Made by a program: the position numbers and the translations under genes. DNA of 64,000 bases from contig CAZTQN010000023.1 in assembly GCA_964615765.1 (NCBI GenBank), positions 1 through 64,000 on the forward strand. The letters run 5' to 3'. Of the stretch, positions 35,630-44,156 are shown one piece after another. Positions within the stretch are counted from its first letter, which is position 1. Each line of letters starts with the position of its first letter. The stretch comes from CAZTQN01 sp964615765. GTDB lineage: Bacteria > Planctomycetota > Phycisphaerae > Phycisphaerales > UBA1924. Under the pieces are notes generated by a model, which had not been told where the DNA came from, did not search any database, and saw only the letters and a list, made by a program, of their open reading frames with translations.

Positions 35630-36784
35630 TCACAACTCCGCCAGCCGCCGCGCCGTCTCCTGCTCGATCAGGTCGCGCATCAACCGCGCCAAATCCCCGG
35701 CGAGCACGTCGCGGAGCGGATACTCCCCCGGCAGCCGCTCGTCCGCGACAATCCCGTCCTTGTACCGGTACGTCCGGATCTTCTCGCTCCGCTCGCCGCT
35801 CCCGATCTGCGCGCTCCGCGCCGCGGCTCGCGCCTCGTGCGCCTTCCGACGCTCCAGCTCGTACACCCGCGCCATCAGCAGCCGCCGCGCCTTGTCCCGA
35901 TTCTGAATCTGGCTCTTGCTCTCCTGCATCTTCACTTCAAGGCCCGTCGGCTTGTGCACGAGCTTGATCGCCGTCGCCACCTTGTTCACGTTCTGCCCGC
36001 CCGGCCCCTGCGCCGTCGTCACATCCTCGACGACGTCATTCGCCCAGTCGATCTTGACCTGCACCTCTTCCGGCTCGGGCAACACCGCCACCGTCGCCGT
36101 ACTGGTGTGGATCCGCCCCTGCGCCTCCGTCGCCGGCACGCGCTTGACGCTGTGCACGCCCGCCTCGAAGGCCAGTTCTTGCCACACGCCCTCGCCGCGC
36201 ACGTTCACCACCGCGCTCCGCACCCCGCCGACGGACGCCTCCGCGCTCGCCTCCAGCATCTCGAACGCCCACCCGCGCTTGCCCGCATACTTCGCGTACA
36301 CGTCCAGCAGGTCCCGCGCCCACAAGGACGCCTCGTCCCCGCCCGTCCCCGCGCGGATCTCCAGCATCACCGACCCGACGGCCCGGTCGTCCGCGTTCAC
36401 CAGCGCGCCCTTGGCCCGCTCCAGCGCCGACGCCATCCGACCCTCCACCACCGGCGCCTCGGCCTTCGCCATCGCCGCGATCTCCACGTCCGGCTCGCTC
36501 CGCGCCGCCTCGCGCAGCGCCTCCACCTCGCGCGCCATCTCCAGGTACCCGCGCCAATCCTCGACAATCGGCCCGATCGCCGCCTTGCGGATCGACAGTT
36601 CCCGCACACGCCGATGATCCGCCAGCACCCCCGCGTCGCCGAGCTGCTCGTCGATCGAGCGCAGTTCGTGCGCCATCGCGTCGAGCGTCCGCACCAGCGC
36701 CGGCGCCAGGGCCGCCCGTGCCGCCGCGACGCCCCGCCCCTCGCCCCCACCCGCGCCCGCCGCCTGTGCCGCCGTTTCGCTCAT
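35630..36784 (-). CDS. prfA: Peptide chain release factor 1
   Basis: RF1 recognises UAA and UAG and triggers peptide release. The 384-residue product carries the stop-codon tripeptide PAT within RVPATEAQGRIHTST, followed by TVAVLPEPEEVQV. The catalytic GGQ is in TTAQGPGGQNVNKVATAIK. The PAT tripeptide marks RF1 rather than RF2. C-terminal residues RYKDGIVADERLPGEYPL are typical. The N-terminus is Ala/Gly-rich and 20-odd residues longer than in E. coli. ATG at 36784 is taken; further upstream the frame runs into a GC-only tandem repeat. Confidence 0.94.
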   Translation of the reverse strand: MSETAAQAAGAGGGEGRGVAAARAALAPALVRTLDAMAHELRSIDEQLGDAGVLADHRRVRELSIRKAAIGPIVEDWRGYLEMAREVEALREAARSEPDVEIAAMAKAEAPVVEGRMASALERAKGALVNADDRAVGSVMLEIRAGTGGDEASLWARDLLDVYAKYAGKRGWAFEMLEASAEASVGGVRSAVVNVRGEGVWQELAFEAGVHSVKRVPATEAQGRIHTSTATVAVLPEPEEVQVKIDWANDVVEDVTTAQGPGGQNVNKVATAIKLVHKPTGLEVKMQESKSQIQNRDKARRLLMARVYELERRKAHEARAAARSAQIGSGERSEKIRTYRYKDGIVADERLPGEYPLRDVLAGDLARLMRDLIEQETARRLAEL

Positions 36785-36854
36785 CGCTGGCGAGGGTAGA
36801 CCATGGCCCCCCAGACGCACACCGCCCGCACACCGCCCGCGCGCCCTCCGCCCG

Positions 36855-36898
36855 CCCGCCGGGCCCGCCGGGCCCGCCGGGCCCGCCGGGCCCGCCGG
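36855..36898. repeat. 9-bp GC tandem repeat
   Basis: The unit CCCGCCGGG occurs nearly five times in a row (36855-36863, 864-872, 873-881, 882-890, 891-898 partial). Each junction can pair with the next (GGGCCC), so the tract can fold several ways. It lies between prfA and the regulator gene. Confidence 0.9.
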
Positions 36899-36927
36899 CA
36901 AACCCCGCCAAAATATCCCGAATTTGC

Positions 36928-36973
36928 CAACCGTTCGCAATCGCTAGCAATTTGTGAACGGTTGAGATATACT
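36928..36973 (+). promoter_or_regulatory. Operator-like inverted repeat and -10 box upstream of HTH-ABC operon
   Basis: CAACCGTTC (36928-36936) and GAACGGTTG (36956-36964) are a perfect 9-bp inverted repeat with a 19-base spacer. TATACT at 36968-36973 is a good -10, only 6 bases before the GTG start at 36980, so the message may be nearly leaderless. No convincing -35 is present. The position suits autoregulation by the HTH protein encoded immediately downstream. Confidence 0.5.
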
Positions 36974-36979
36974 GGGCCC

Positions 36980-37714
36980 GTGAGCCGCGCCCCCATCCAG
37001 CTCATCAAGGACCCCGCCGTCTGGTCGACGATCATCGCGCCGGTGCGGCACGAGATCGTGGAGACGCTGCGCTACCTCGCGCCGTGCTCGATCGCCGAGC
37101 TCGCCGCCACTCTCTCCCGCCCACCGAGCGCCCTGTACCGCCACGTCCGCCTTTTGCAGGGCGTGGGCGTCGTGGTGCACGCCGGCTACCGCCGCGCCGG
37201 CCGCCAGACGGAAGAACTCTTCGACCTCGCCGCCGACGACGTCCGCATCGCCTTCGCGGGCGCGCCCGGCGGCCGCCCGGGCCGCCCCCGCCCCGACGAG
37301 CAAGACGCCCTCGACGCCACCGTCGCCGTCTTCCTCCGCTCGCTGCACCGCACCTACGCCGACAGCAGCCGCGCCGGCGCCCTGGTCGTCTCGCCCGAGG
37401 ACCGCAACTTCTCCTTCTTCTACGACCTGACCTGGCTCACCCCCGAGGCGTTCGCCAAGGCCCGCGCCCACCTGACGGAATACCTGCGCCTGCTCGACGA
37501 AGGCCGCAAGCGCCGCGAAGGCCGCCAATACGCCTCGCTCCTGGCCCTCCTCCCCGCCGTCCGCCCGCCGCCCCGCCACCGCGCCCGCGACGACTCCGCC
37601 GCCGCACGCACGTCCTCCACCGCGCGCCCGTCCCGCGCGCCACGCCGCGCCAAGCCCGCGCAGAACCCCCGCCGCCCCGCTTCCCGTAAACTCTCCCCGC
37701 GAGCAACCACATGA
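36980..37714 (+). CDS. ArsR-like winged-helix transcriptional regulator
   Basis: A 244-residue DNA-binding protein. The winged helix occupies about residues 12-80: APVRHEIVETLRYLAPCSIA, ELAATLSRPPSALYRHVRLL and the wing VVVHAGYRRAGRQTEEL. The rest contains a Trp/Phe-rich middle and a basic Pro/Arg/Ala tail. GTG at 36980 is the start, next to an operator-like repeat. Its stop overlaps the ABC ATPase start by 4 bases (ATGA), so it probably controls that transporter. The effector is unknown. Confidence 0.82.
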   Translation: MSRAPIQLIKDPAVWSTIIAPVRHEIVETLRYLAPCSIAELAATLSRPPSALYRHVRLLQGVGVVVHAGYRRAGRQTEELFDLAADDVRIAFAGAPGGRPGRPRPDEQDALDATVAVFLRSLHRTYADSSRAGALVVSPEDRNFSFFYDLTWLTPEAFAKARAHLTEYLRLLDEGRKRREGRQYASLLALLPAVRPPPRHRARDDSAAARTSSTARPSRAPRRAKPAQNPRRPASRKLSPRATT

Positions 37715-38709
37715 CCAGCGCCATCACCATCCGCGGCGTCACCAAAACCTTCGGGCCAAAGGTCGCCGTCAAAGACCTTGACCTCGACATCCCCGCCGGC
37801 TCCCTCACCGGCTTCATCGGCCCCAACGGCGCCGGCAAAACCACCACCATCCGCATGATCATGTCGATCATCTTCGCGGATAAGGGCGACATCTCCGTCC
37901 TCGGCAAGGCCTCCGCCGTCGAGAGCAAAGACCGCATCGGCTACCTCCCCGAAGAACGCGGCGTCTACCGCAAGATGAAGGTCCAGGCCTTCCTCGCCTT
38001 CATGGCCCGCCTCAAGGGCGTCGACGGGCCCGTCGTCACCAAGAAAGTCCGCGAGTGGCTCGCCCGCGTCGGCCTCCCCGACGTCGCCAACAAGAAGTGC
38101 GAAGAGCTCTCCAAGGGCATGCAGCAGAAAGTCCAGTTCATCGCCGCCGTCATCAACGAGCCCGACCTGCTCATCCTCGACGAAGTCTTCTCCGGGCTCG
38201 ACCCCGAGAACCGCCGCCTCATGCGCCAGCTCATCAACGAGCAGCACCAGGGCGGCCGCACCATCCTCTTCTCCACGCACGCGATGTACGAAGCCGAGCA
38301 GCTCTGCGACCGCATCCTCATGATCCACAACGGCCGCAAGGCCCTTGACCTCCCTATCGACGAGCTCTGGGCCCGCTACGACCCGCGCTCCGTCGTCATC
38401 GAGCCCGCCCAGCCCCAGCTCTCCACCGACTTCTCCCGCTACGCCAACATCCCCGGCGTCCGCGACGCCGCCCCCAACGCCCGCGGCCTCGAGCTCCGCC
38501 TCGCCGACAACGCCTCCACCGACGAGGTCTTCGCCGCCCTCGCCGCCCGCGGCGGGCTCCGCCGCATCGAACTCAAACGCCCCAACCTCGAAGACATCTT
38601 CATCCAGATCGTCGGCGGCGGCGCCGAACTCCGCGCTCAACTCCAGGCCGACAACGCCGCCGATGCCTCCGCACCCCAACCCGCACTCGCCGCCTCCGGG
38701 AGCAACTGA
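37711..38709 (+). CDS. ABC transporter ATP-binding protein (NatA-like)
   Basis: The 332-residue nucleotide-binding subunit has Walker A GFIGPNGAGKTTTIRM, signature LSKGMQQKVQFIAAV, Walker B LLILDEVFSGLDPENRRL and the switch FSTHAMYEAEQL. The C-terminal domain (DUF4162-like, about 230-310) is typical of sodium- or drug-efflux type ABC-2 exporters. It is flanked by its regulator (4-base overlap) and by the permease (3 bases after its stop), giving one operon. Substrate unknown; NatAB resemblance suggests ion export. Confidence 0.92.
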   Translation: MTSAITIRGVTKTFGPKVAVKDLDLDIPAGSLTGFIGPNGAGKTTTIRMIMSIIFADKGDISVLGKASAVESKDRIGYLPEERGVYRKMKVQAFLAFMARLKGVDGPVVTKKVREWLARVGLPDVANKKCEELSKGMQQKVQFIAAVINEPDLLILDEVFSGLDPENRRLMRQLINEQHQGGRTILFSTHAMYEAEQLCDRILMIHNGRKALDLPIDELWARYDPRSVVIEPAQPQLSTDFSRYANIPGVRDAAPNARGLELRLADNASTDEVFAALAARGGLRRIELKRPNLEDIFIQIVGGGAELRAQLQADNAADASAPQPALAASGSN

Positions 38710-38712
38710 CCC

Positions 38713-40098
38713 ATGAAAATCCTCCACGTCGCCTGGCGCGAGTTCGCCACCACCGTCTTCACCCGCGCCTTCCTCCTGGGCATCTTCCTCCCGCCCGCGC
38801 TCATGACCGGCGTGCTCACGCTCATGCCGCTGCTCATGAACAAGGCCGCCCCCAAAGTCACCGGCCACGTCGCCCTCATCGATCAGACCGGCGCCGTCGC
38901 TTCCAAGGTCGAGTCCGCCTTCTCCCCCGAAGCCGTCGCCAAGCGCCTCGAAGCCCGCCTCAAGCGCGGCCTCGACCAGGCCCCCGTCCCCGACGCCCTC
39001 AAGAACCAAGCCTCCGCGTCCGCCTCCCAGGCCGCCGCGACGATGAACCAGACCAACCTCAACGTCCGCGTGCTCGACCCCGCCGCCAACGAAGACGCCG
39101 AGAAAAAACCCATCCTCGACGCCCAAGGCAAAGAGAAAGACGCCCAAGGCGCCGACCCCCGCCTCCTCCTCGCCGTCATCCCCAAGTCCGCCGTCAACCC
39201 CGAGCCCGGCCAGCCCTTCGACACCTTCCGCATCTTCACCGCCCCGCGCCTCGACCCCCAGGTTCAGGACGACGTCGAAGACCAGATCGCCAAGGCCATC
39301 GTCTCCGCCCGCATCGCCGCCGGCGGCCTCGATTCCGACCGCGTCCTCGCCATGACCGCCACCCCGCGCCCCGTCGCCAAGGCCGTCACCGCCGAGGGCG
39401 AACGCAAAACCTCCGAAGCCGCCCGCATGCTCATCCCCGGCGCCTTCATGTTCCTTCTCTGGATCAGCGTCTTCACCTGCGGCCAGCAGCTCCTCACCAC
39501 CACCATCGAAGAAAAATCCTCCCGCGTCATGGAGGTCCTCCTCTCCGCCGTCAGCCCACTGCAGCTCATGACCGGCAAGATCGTGGGGCAGATGTCCGTC
39601 GGCGTGCTCATCCTCGCCGTCTACGGCGGGGCCGGTGTCGCCGGCCTCCTCTTCCTCAGCATGATGCACGTCATCGACCCCATCAACTTCCTCTACCTCA
39701 TCATCTACTTCGTCATCGCCTTCTTCCTCATCGCCTCCCTCATGGCCGCCGTCGGCTCCGCCGTCAGCGACATCCGCGAGGCCCAGTCCCTCCTCGGCCC
39801 CATCATGATCGTCCTCGTCATCCCCATGATGCTCTGGTTCCCCATCATGCGGAACCCCAACTCGCTCTTCGCGCAGATCTGCTCCTTCATCCCCCCCATC
39901 AGCCCGTTCATCATGATCCTCCGCCTCGCCGGCAGCGAGAAGATCCCCTTCTGGCAGGTCGGCGCCTCCATCGCCGTCGGCATCTTCGCCGTCTTCGTCT
40001 TCCTCTGGGCCGCCGCCAAGGTCTTCCGCATCGGCGTCCTCATGTACGGCAAGCCCCCCAACTTCAAAACCCTCATCCACTGGATCCGCATGGCCTAG
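38713..40098 (+). CDS. ABC-2 type permease (NatB-like)
   Basis: A 461-residue membrane subunit. One membrane segment lies at the N-terminus (about 16-40: FLLGIFLPPALMTGVLTLM), then a large extracytoplasmic domain of about 200 residues. Four or five further segments follow between about 240 and 445 (AFMFLLWISVFTCG, IVGQMSVGVLILAVYGGAGV, YLIIYFVIAFFLIASL, IMIVLVIPMMLWFPIM and a last one near 410-440). The motif EEKSSRVMEVLLSAVSP is characteristic of this family. It is the partner of the preceding ATPase. Confidence 0.9.
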   Translation: MKILHVAWREFATTVFTRAFLLGIFLPPALMTGVLTLMPLLMNKAAPKVTGHVALIDQTGAVASKVESAFSPEAVAKRLEARLKRGLDQAPVPDALKNQASASASQAAATMNQTNLNVRVLDPAANEDAEKKPILDAQGKEKDAQGADPRLLLAVIPKSAVNPEPGQPFDTFRIFTAPRLDPQVQDDVEDQIAKAIVSARIAAGGLDSDRVLAMTATPRPVAKAVTAEGERKTSEAARMLIPGAFMFLLWISVFTCGQQLLTTTIEEKSSRVMEVLLSAVSPLQLMTGKIVGQMSVGVLILAVYGGAGVAGLLFLSMMHVIDPINFLYLIIYFVIAFFLIASLMAAVGSAVSDIREAQSLLGPIMIVLVIPMMLWFPIMRNPNSLFAQICSFIPPISPFIMILRLAGSEKIPFWQVGASIAVGIFAVFVFLWAAAKVFRIGVLMYGKPPNFKTLIHWIRMA

Positions 40099-40150
40099 GG
40101 TCGCACGCCGCTCCGCGGCGCGCCTCTGGGTCGCACGCCGCTCCGCGGCG
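40098..40150 (+). repeat. Duplicated 23-bp hairpin
   Basis: Two copies of a 23-base unit (40098-40120 and 40128-40150) contain ACGCCGC-TCC-GCGGCG, a stem of 6-7 bp. The first starts on the last base of the permease stop codon. They may act as a 3' end stabiliser or weak terminator for the HTH-ABC operon. Confidence 0.8.
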
Positions 40151-40205
40151 TGACGGCTCCCCCTCTCCCCTCATCTTTGCCCTCTCACCCCTCCCCCCCC
40201 CCACC

Positions 40206-41081
40206 ATCGCACGCCAACCCACCAAACCCCGCGCTCCACGCGCCAAGTCGTCGCCCACTCCCGACGCCGCCCCCTCGCGCTACGACCTCTACACGCTCTG
40301 CGTACAGCAGCCCGAGCGCGACGCCGACCTCTTGGCCGCCATCTACGCCGATCTCAACACCGACATCGGTGAACTGGCCGACCCGCCGCCCCCGGACCTC
40401 GTCCTCGGCGAGGATTTCAGCGGCGCCGCCGCCATCGCCCGGGCCTGGGCCGATCGTCACCCGAAGGCCCACGCCGTCGCCGTCGACCGCGACCCCGAGG
40501 CCCACGCCCACGCCACGCCGCACCCGCGCGTCCGCCTCATCACCGCCGACGTCACCGCCGTCCGCGCCAAGGTCGACATCATCGCCGCCCTCAACTTCTC
40601 CGTCTGCGAGCGTCTGACCCGCGCCCACCTGCTCGACTATCTCGCCGCCGCCAAGCGCCGCCTCTCACCCCGCGGCTGCTTCGTCTGCGATCTCTACGGC
40701 GGCTCCGACGCCTACTTCACCGGCACCATCACCGAAACCTTCCGCCTCCCCGCCCCCGACAAACGCCGCGTCACCTACCACTGGCAACAGCGCCACGCCG
40801 ACCCGCTCCTGGGCCGCGTCGAGAACGCCATGCACTTCGAGATCGGCGCCGGCAAAGGCCGCCCAGCCCTGCGCATCGAAGACGCCTTCGTCTACCGCTG
40901 GCGCCTGTGGTCCTGCCCCGAACTGCGCGACGCCCTGCTCGAAGTCGGCTTCCGCGAAGTCCGCTTCTACCCCCGCTCGCCCGACGCGATCGACCAAGAC
41001 GGCGGGCTCTACGTCGCCCCCGTCGATGACCCCGCCGAACTCCCCGACGCCTTCAACCTCTTCGTCGCCGCACAGCGCTGA
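40206..41081 (+). CDS. SAM-dependent methyltransferase, start uncertain
   Basis: A class I methyltransferase. The SAM-binding region is VLGEDFSGAAAIARAW, AVAVDRDPEAHAHAT and ITADVTAV. Family sequence clearly begins upstream of the first standard start codon (TTG 40332): the in-frame RYDLYTLCVQQPERDADLLA (40278-40337) is the conserved N-terminus. Yet no ATG, GTG or TTG exists in that frame upstream. ATC at 40206 is a possible rare start, so I use it as the left limit. A run of ten C at 40193-40202 lies just before; an indel there would join the frame to a GTG at 40150. Substrate unknown. Confidence 0.75.
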   Translation: MARQPTKPRAPRAKSSPTPDAAPSRYDLYTLCVQQPERDADLLAAIYADLNTDIGELADPPPPDLVLGEDFSGAAAIARAWADRHPKAHAVAVDRDPEAHAHATPHPRVRLITADVTAVRAKVDIIAALNFSVCERLTRAHLLDYLAAAKRRLSPRGCFVCDLYGGSDAYFTGTITETFRLPAPDKRRVTYHWQQRHADPLLGRVENAMHFEIGAGKGRPALRIEDAFVYRWRLWSCPELRDALLEVGFREVRFYPRSPDAIDQDGGLYVAPVDDPAELPDAFNLFVAAQR

Positions 41082-41099
41082 GTACCCCAGCGCCCCATC

Positions 41100-42740
41100 T
41101 CACGGCGTGCAGCCGGTGAACCACGAACTCAGGAACGTGTACGTGTCCTCGACGGTCAGCAGCCCGTCCCCGTTCGCGTCGCCGCGCAGATCGCCCTGGA
41201 ACCAGTACGCCAGGAACGCGAACACGTCCTCCGTGCTGGCGGCCCCGCTCCCATCGACATCCCCGCGGCAGCGGGCCGTGTAATACGCCGTGTACGCCGC
41301 GCGATACGCGTTCCCGCGCCCGTGCCCGAACTCCGCGTCCCACCCCGGCTCGCCCAGGTCGTTGGTCGTCGACAGCAGGATCGACTTCACTTCTTCCGGC
41401 GTCAGCGCCGGGTTCAGCCCCCAGATCATCGCCGCCACACCCGCCGCCATCGGACACGCCATCGACGTGCCCGTCTGATACACATACCCATCGGGGACCG
41501 GCCCGTTCGACCCGTTCGGCTCGTCCACCGTCGTATAGATGCCCACGCCCGGCATGACCAGGTCGACCTGCGTCCCCGTCTGGCTGCCGACAAACCGCAT
41601 GTCGCGGTTGTCCGTCGCGCCCACGCCGATCACCAGCGGGTTGGCCGCCGGGAACCCGATCGCCGTCGGGAACGAGTTGCCCGTGCTCGCGAACATCAGC
41701 ACGCCCAGCCCCGACGCGTACGTGCACGCGTCGCGCATCGCCGTCTGCTCAGTGCCCCACTGCAGGCTCATCGACGCGATCTTCGCCCCGCTGTCGGCGG
41801 CCCAGCGCAGCCCGCGCGAGCACCACGTCTGCGACGCCAGCGCCGCCTGCACGACCTTGCCCGCCAGCAGCCGCACGTTCGGGCTCGCCCCCGTCACGCC
41901 CAGGCCGTTGTTCGCCTGCGCCCCCGCGATCCCCGCGCAGTACGTCCCGTGCGACACCTGCGTGCTGTCATCCCACGCCGTCGTGTCCGTATTGGTGAAG
42001 TTCGATCCGCCCACCGTGACGCCGGTCAGATCCGGATGGCTCTTGCTGATCCCCGTATCAAGGATCGCCACACGCACGATCGCGCTCGTCGCCGATAGCT
42101 CGGCCCCGAACCGCGACCACGCCGCCACCGCGTCGATGTCCGTCCCGGCCGTCCCCGCCTGCGACCCCACCGTCTGCCCCGTGTTGTTCAGGTGCCACTG
42201 CTGCACAAACAGCGGATCGTTCGGCACGTTGGTGAGCACACCGAGCTCATCCAGCTCCACCGTCTCGAACACGCGCGTGTGCTGCCGCAGATCCGCCGCA
42301 AGACGCGTCACATCCACGCCCGCCCGCACCGTGAGCACCACATGCCGATCCAGCCCGATCTCCGCGGCGAGTGCCGGATCCGCAAACGGCCCCGCAAACA
42401 CCGGCTCCGCCGCGATCACGCCCCAGTCCAGCAGATCCCGCACCAGCCCCTGGGCCAGCTCCCCATCCACCGTCCGCTTCAGACCCTGCACCACCCCGTC
42501 CACCACCGCCGCCGCGTCCCCCGGCGTCCGCGTCTTCAAAAGCACCGTGTCCGCGCGATACTGCAGCGCGCGCCCGCCGACGACCACACTCACCGCCGAG
42601 ATGCTTGATTCCCCCGCGGGCAGCACCACCGCCAAGGACGGTGCCGCACTCCCCACCACAGCCCCAACGGCCGCGAGCAGCAGCCCAGCACCCGCCGCGC
42701 GCGCTGAACGCAACACTCGACCACGCATCGTGGTGATCAT
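41100..42740 (-). CDS. Exported subtilisin-like protease (S8) with GC-type dockerin end
   Basis: The 546-residue secreted serine protease has a signal peptide (AGAGLLLAAVGAVVGSAAPSLA) and a propeptide-like segment to about residue 150. The catalytic domain follows: Asp in VRVAILDTGISKSHPDL, His in SHGTYCAGIAG and Ser in GTSMACPMAAGVAAMI, with ASTGNSFP as the oxyanion region. The C-terminus has two dockerin-like repeats, GDVDGSGAASTEDVFAFLAY and GDANGDGLLTVEDTYTFL. AGGGAAG lies upstream of ATG 42740. It is convergent with the methyltransferase gene, 18 bases apart. Confidence 0.93.
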   Translation of the reverse strand: MITTMRGRVLRSARAAGAGLLLAAVGAVVGSAAPSLAVVLPAGESSISAVSVVVGGRALQYRADTVLLKTRTPGDAAAVVDGVVQGLKRTVDGELAQGLVRDLLDWGVIAAEPVFAGPFADPALAAEIGLDRHVVLTVRAGVDVTRLAADLRQHTRVFETVELDELGVLTNVPNDPLFVQQWHLNNTGQTVGSQAGTAGTDIDAVAAWSRFGAELSATSAIVRVAILDTGISKSHPDLTGVTVGGSNFTNTDTTAWDDSTQVSHGTYCAGIAGAQANNGLGVTGASPNVRLLAGKVVQAALASQTWCSRGLRWAADSGAKIASMSLQWGTEQTAMRDACTYASGLGVLMFASTGNSFPTAIGFPAANPLVIGVGATDNRDMRFVGSQTGTQVDLVMPGVGIYTTVDEPNGSNGPVPDGYVYQTGTSMACPMAAGVAAMIWGLNPALTPEEVKSILLSTTNDLGEPGWDAEFGHGRGNAYRAAYTAYYTARCRGDVDGSGAASTEDVFAFLAYWFQGDLRGDANGDGLLTVEDTYTFLSSWFTGCTP

Positions 42741-43163
42741 CTCTCTTCCCTCTCTCGCATGCGCGGGTGGTCGGTGCCGTTCTGCACCGCCCACCAGCTT
42801 CAGACCCGCCCGCCGTGGCGATTGCCGCGTCGAACACGTCCAGATAAAGGCTACCAGACCCTTCCCGGGCCCGCAAGGTAGATTGTGGATACTTACCCAG
42901 ATTTTACCGTCCGCACACGTGGGCCGAAAGACTCAGAGTTTTCCCGGAACGCTCCCGCCCCCAATAGCCCGCCGCGAGGGTCGTCCTATAAAGAATCGGT
43001 AAGCGGTCAGAAATTTCACTCGATGAGTCGACACGCCCATTGACAAAGGTCCCAGTTTCGGGCATGCTTCCCCAGTCCGAGTAGTGCACGGGTCCGCGAG
43101 GCCCGGGCATGAAGTCGTTCTGCACAGCACCGGGTGCTACCGCGCCCTTGAGGAGAGAGAGAC
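42741..43163. other. 423-bp divergent intergenic region
   Basis: No gene is seen. It separates the subtilase (leftward) from a sorting-tail protein (rightward). The middle is less GC-rich than the surroundings. A promoter candidate for the rightward gene is listed separately. GAGGAGAG at about 43150 is the ribosome site of that gene. Confidence 0.7.
43040..43068 (+). promoter_or_regulatory. Candidate sigma-70-type promoter
   Basis: A perfect TTGACA (43040-43045) is followed after 17 bases by CATGCT (43063-43068), a weak -10. It would give a leader of roughly 90 bases for the gene at 43164. Confidence 0.4.
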
Positions 43164-44018
43164 ATGCGTAACGCGATTTTGGCTCTTATTGCCGCCTCGG
43201 CCGCGTCTGCGGCTTATGGCAACATTCTCGTGGTCCGGATGACCGCCGAAAACGCCGACACCGGCGCTTTCCTCGGCGAGCGCGTCTGGACGACGGCCTC
43301 CGGCGTGTACGCCGGGCAGAGCTACCCCAACGGCGTCACCGGCGGTGCCTGGAACTGGGGCACGATGCCCGCCAACATCTCTGACCCTTCGTCCTACGGC
43401 GATCTCTCGTTCTCCGGCGGCCAGTCGATGGTCGGCCAGTACGTCGATGATCAGGGCCAGACCCAGACCGGCGAACTCGCCCGCTTCGACGGCATGTTCG
43501 CCTCCTGGCGCTCCAACCCGCAGGCCAACGTCGGCTTCAACGTCGCCGCCGGCGCCGTGAACACCACGTTCACCTTCACCTCCACGCTCGTCTCCTTCGC
43601 CCCGCTCGCGAACGCCGAAGCTCGCGCGTCCGCCTTCATCGGCATCACCGACTCGCCCACCTTCGGCACCCCGGGCAGCATCACCGTCACCGGCCTCGCC
43701 GGCGCTAACGCGGCCTACACCGCCCGGTACAACGGCGGCGTCGCCTCCGGCCTCTCCTTCGCCGACCTCATCAACACCACCACCGCCACGGTCCCCGCCG
43801 GCGGCTCGACCTCCCTCACCGGCGCCAGCTTCGGCTCCCCGGCCTTCACGCCCATCCCGGGCACCACGGTCGACATCCAGTCCCAGTTCAAGTTCACCCT
43901 CTCCCGCTTCGACCGCGCCGTCGGCACCAGCACCTTCGAGATCCAGATCCCGACCCCCGGCGCCGCCGCGCTCCTGGGCCTCGGCGGTCTGCTCGTCGCC
44001 CGCCGCCGCCGCAACTGA
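43164..44018 (+). CDS. Secreted protein with PEP-CTERM-like sorting tail
   Basis: A 284-residue exported protein of unknown function. Signal peptide MRNAILALIAASAASAAYG; body rich in Thr, Ser, Gly and Phe, probably beta-sandwich; C-terminus PTPGAAALLGLGGLLVARRRRN, a proline motif, hydrophobic helix and basic end as in exosortase/archaeosortase-type sorting signals. The body contains VDIQSQFKFTLS, matched in the next gene by VSDISSRFRFTLS, so the two are paralogous. Strong ribosome site GAGGAGAG. No exosortase gene is in the window. Confidence 0.8.
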   Translation: MRNAILALIAASAASAAYGNILVVRMTAENADTGAFLGERVWTTASGVYAGQSYPNGVTGGAWNWGTMPANISDPSSYGDLSFSGGQSMVGQYVDDQGQTQTGELARFDGMFASWRSNPQANVGFNVAAGAVNTTFTFTSTLVSFAPLANAEARASAFIGITDSPTFGTPGSITVTGLAGANAAYTARYNGGVASGLSFADLINTTTATVPAGGSTSLTGASFGSPAFTPIPGTTVDIQSQFKFTLSRFDRAVGTSTFEIQIPTPGAAALLGLGGLLVARRRRN

Positions 44019-44156
44019 TCTCTCCTCACCAAACACCTGGTCGTGTCGTCAAGACGCGGCACGACCGGCTTGCCGTTCCTCGCGCTCTCACGGACGCGCG
44101 CTGAGTTGTTGGACCATCACCGGGCCATTCGTGGGCTCGGATCTCGGAGTTGCTCA

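Noticed and set aside
37420..40080. An 886-codon acidic open frame on the minus strand
   Set aside because: Antisense of the NatAB-like ABC genes; composition (Asp/Glu/Gly-rich, no domain) is that of a shadow.
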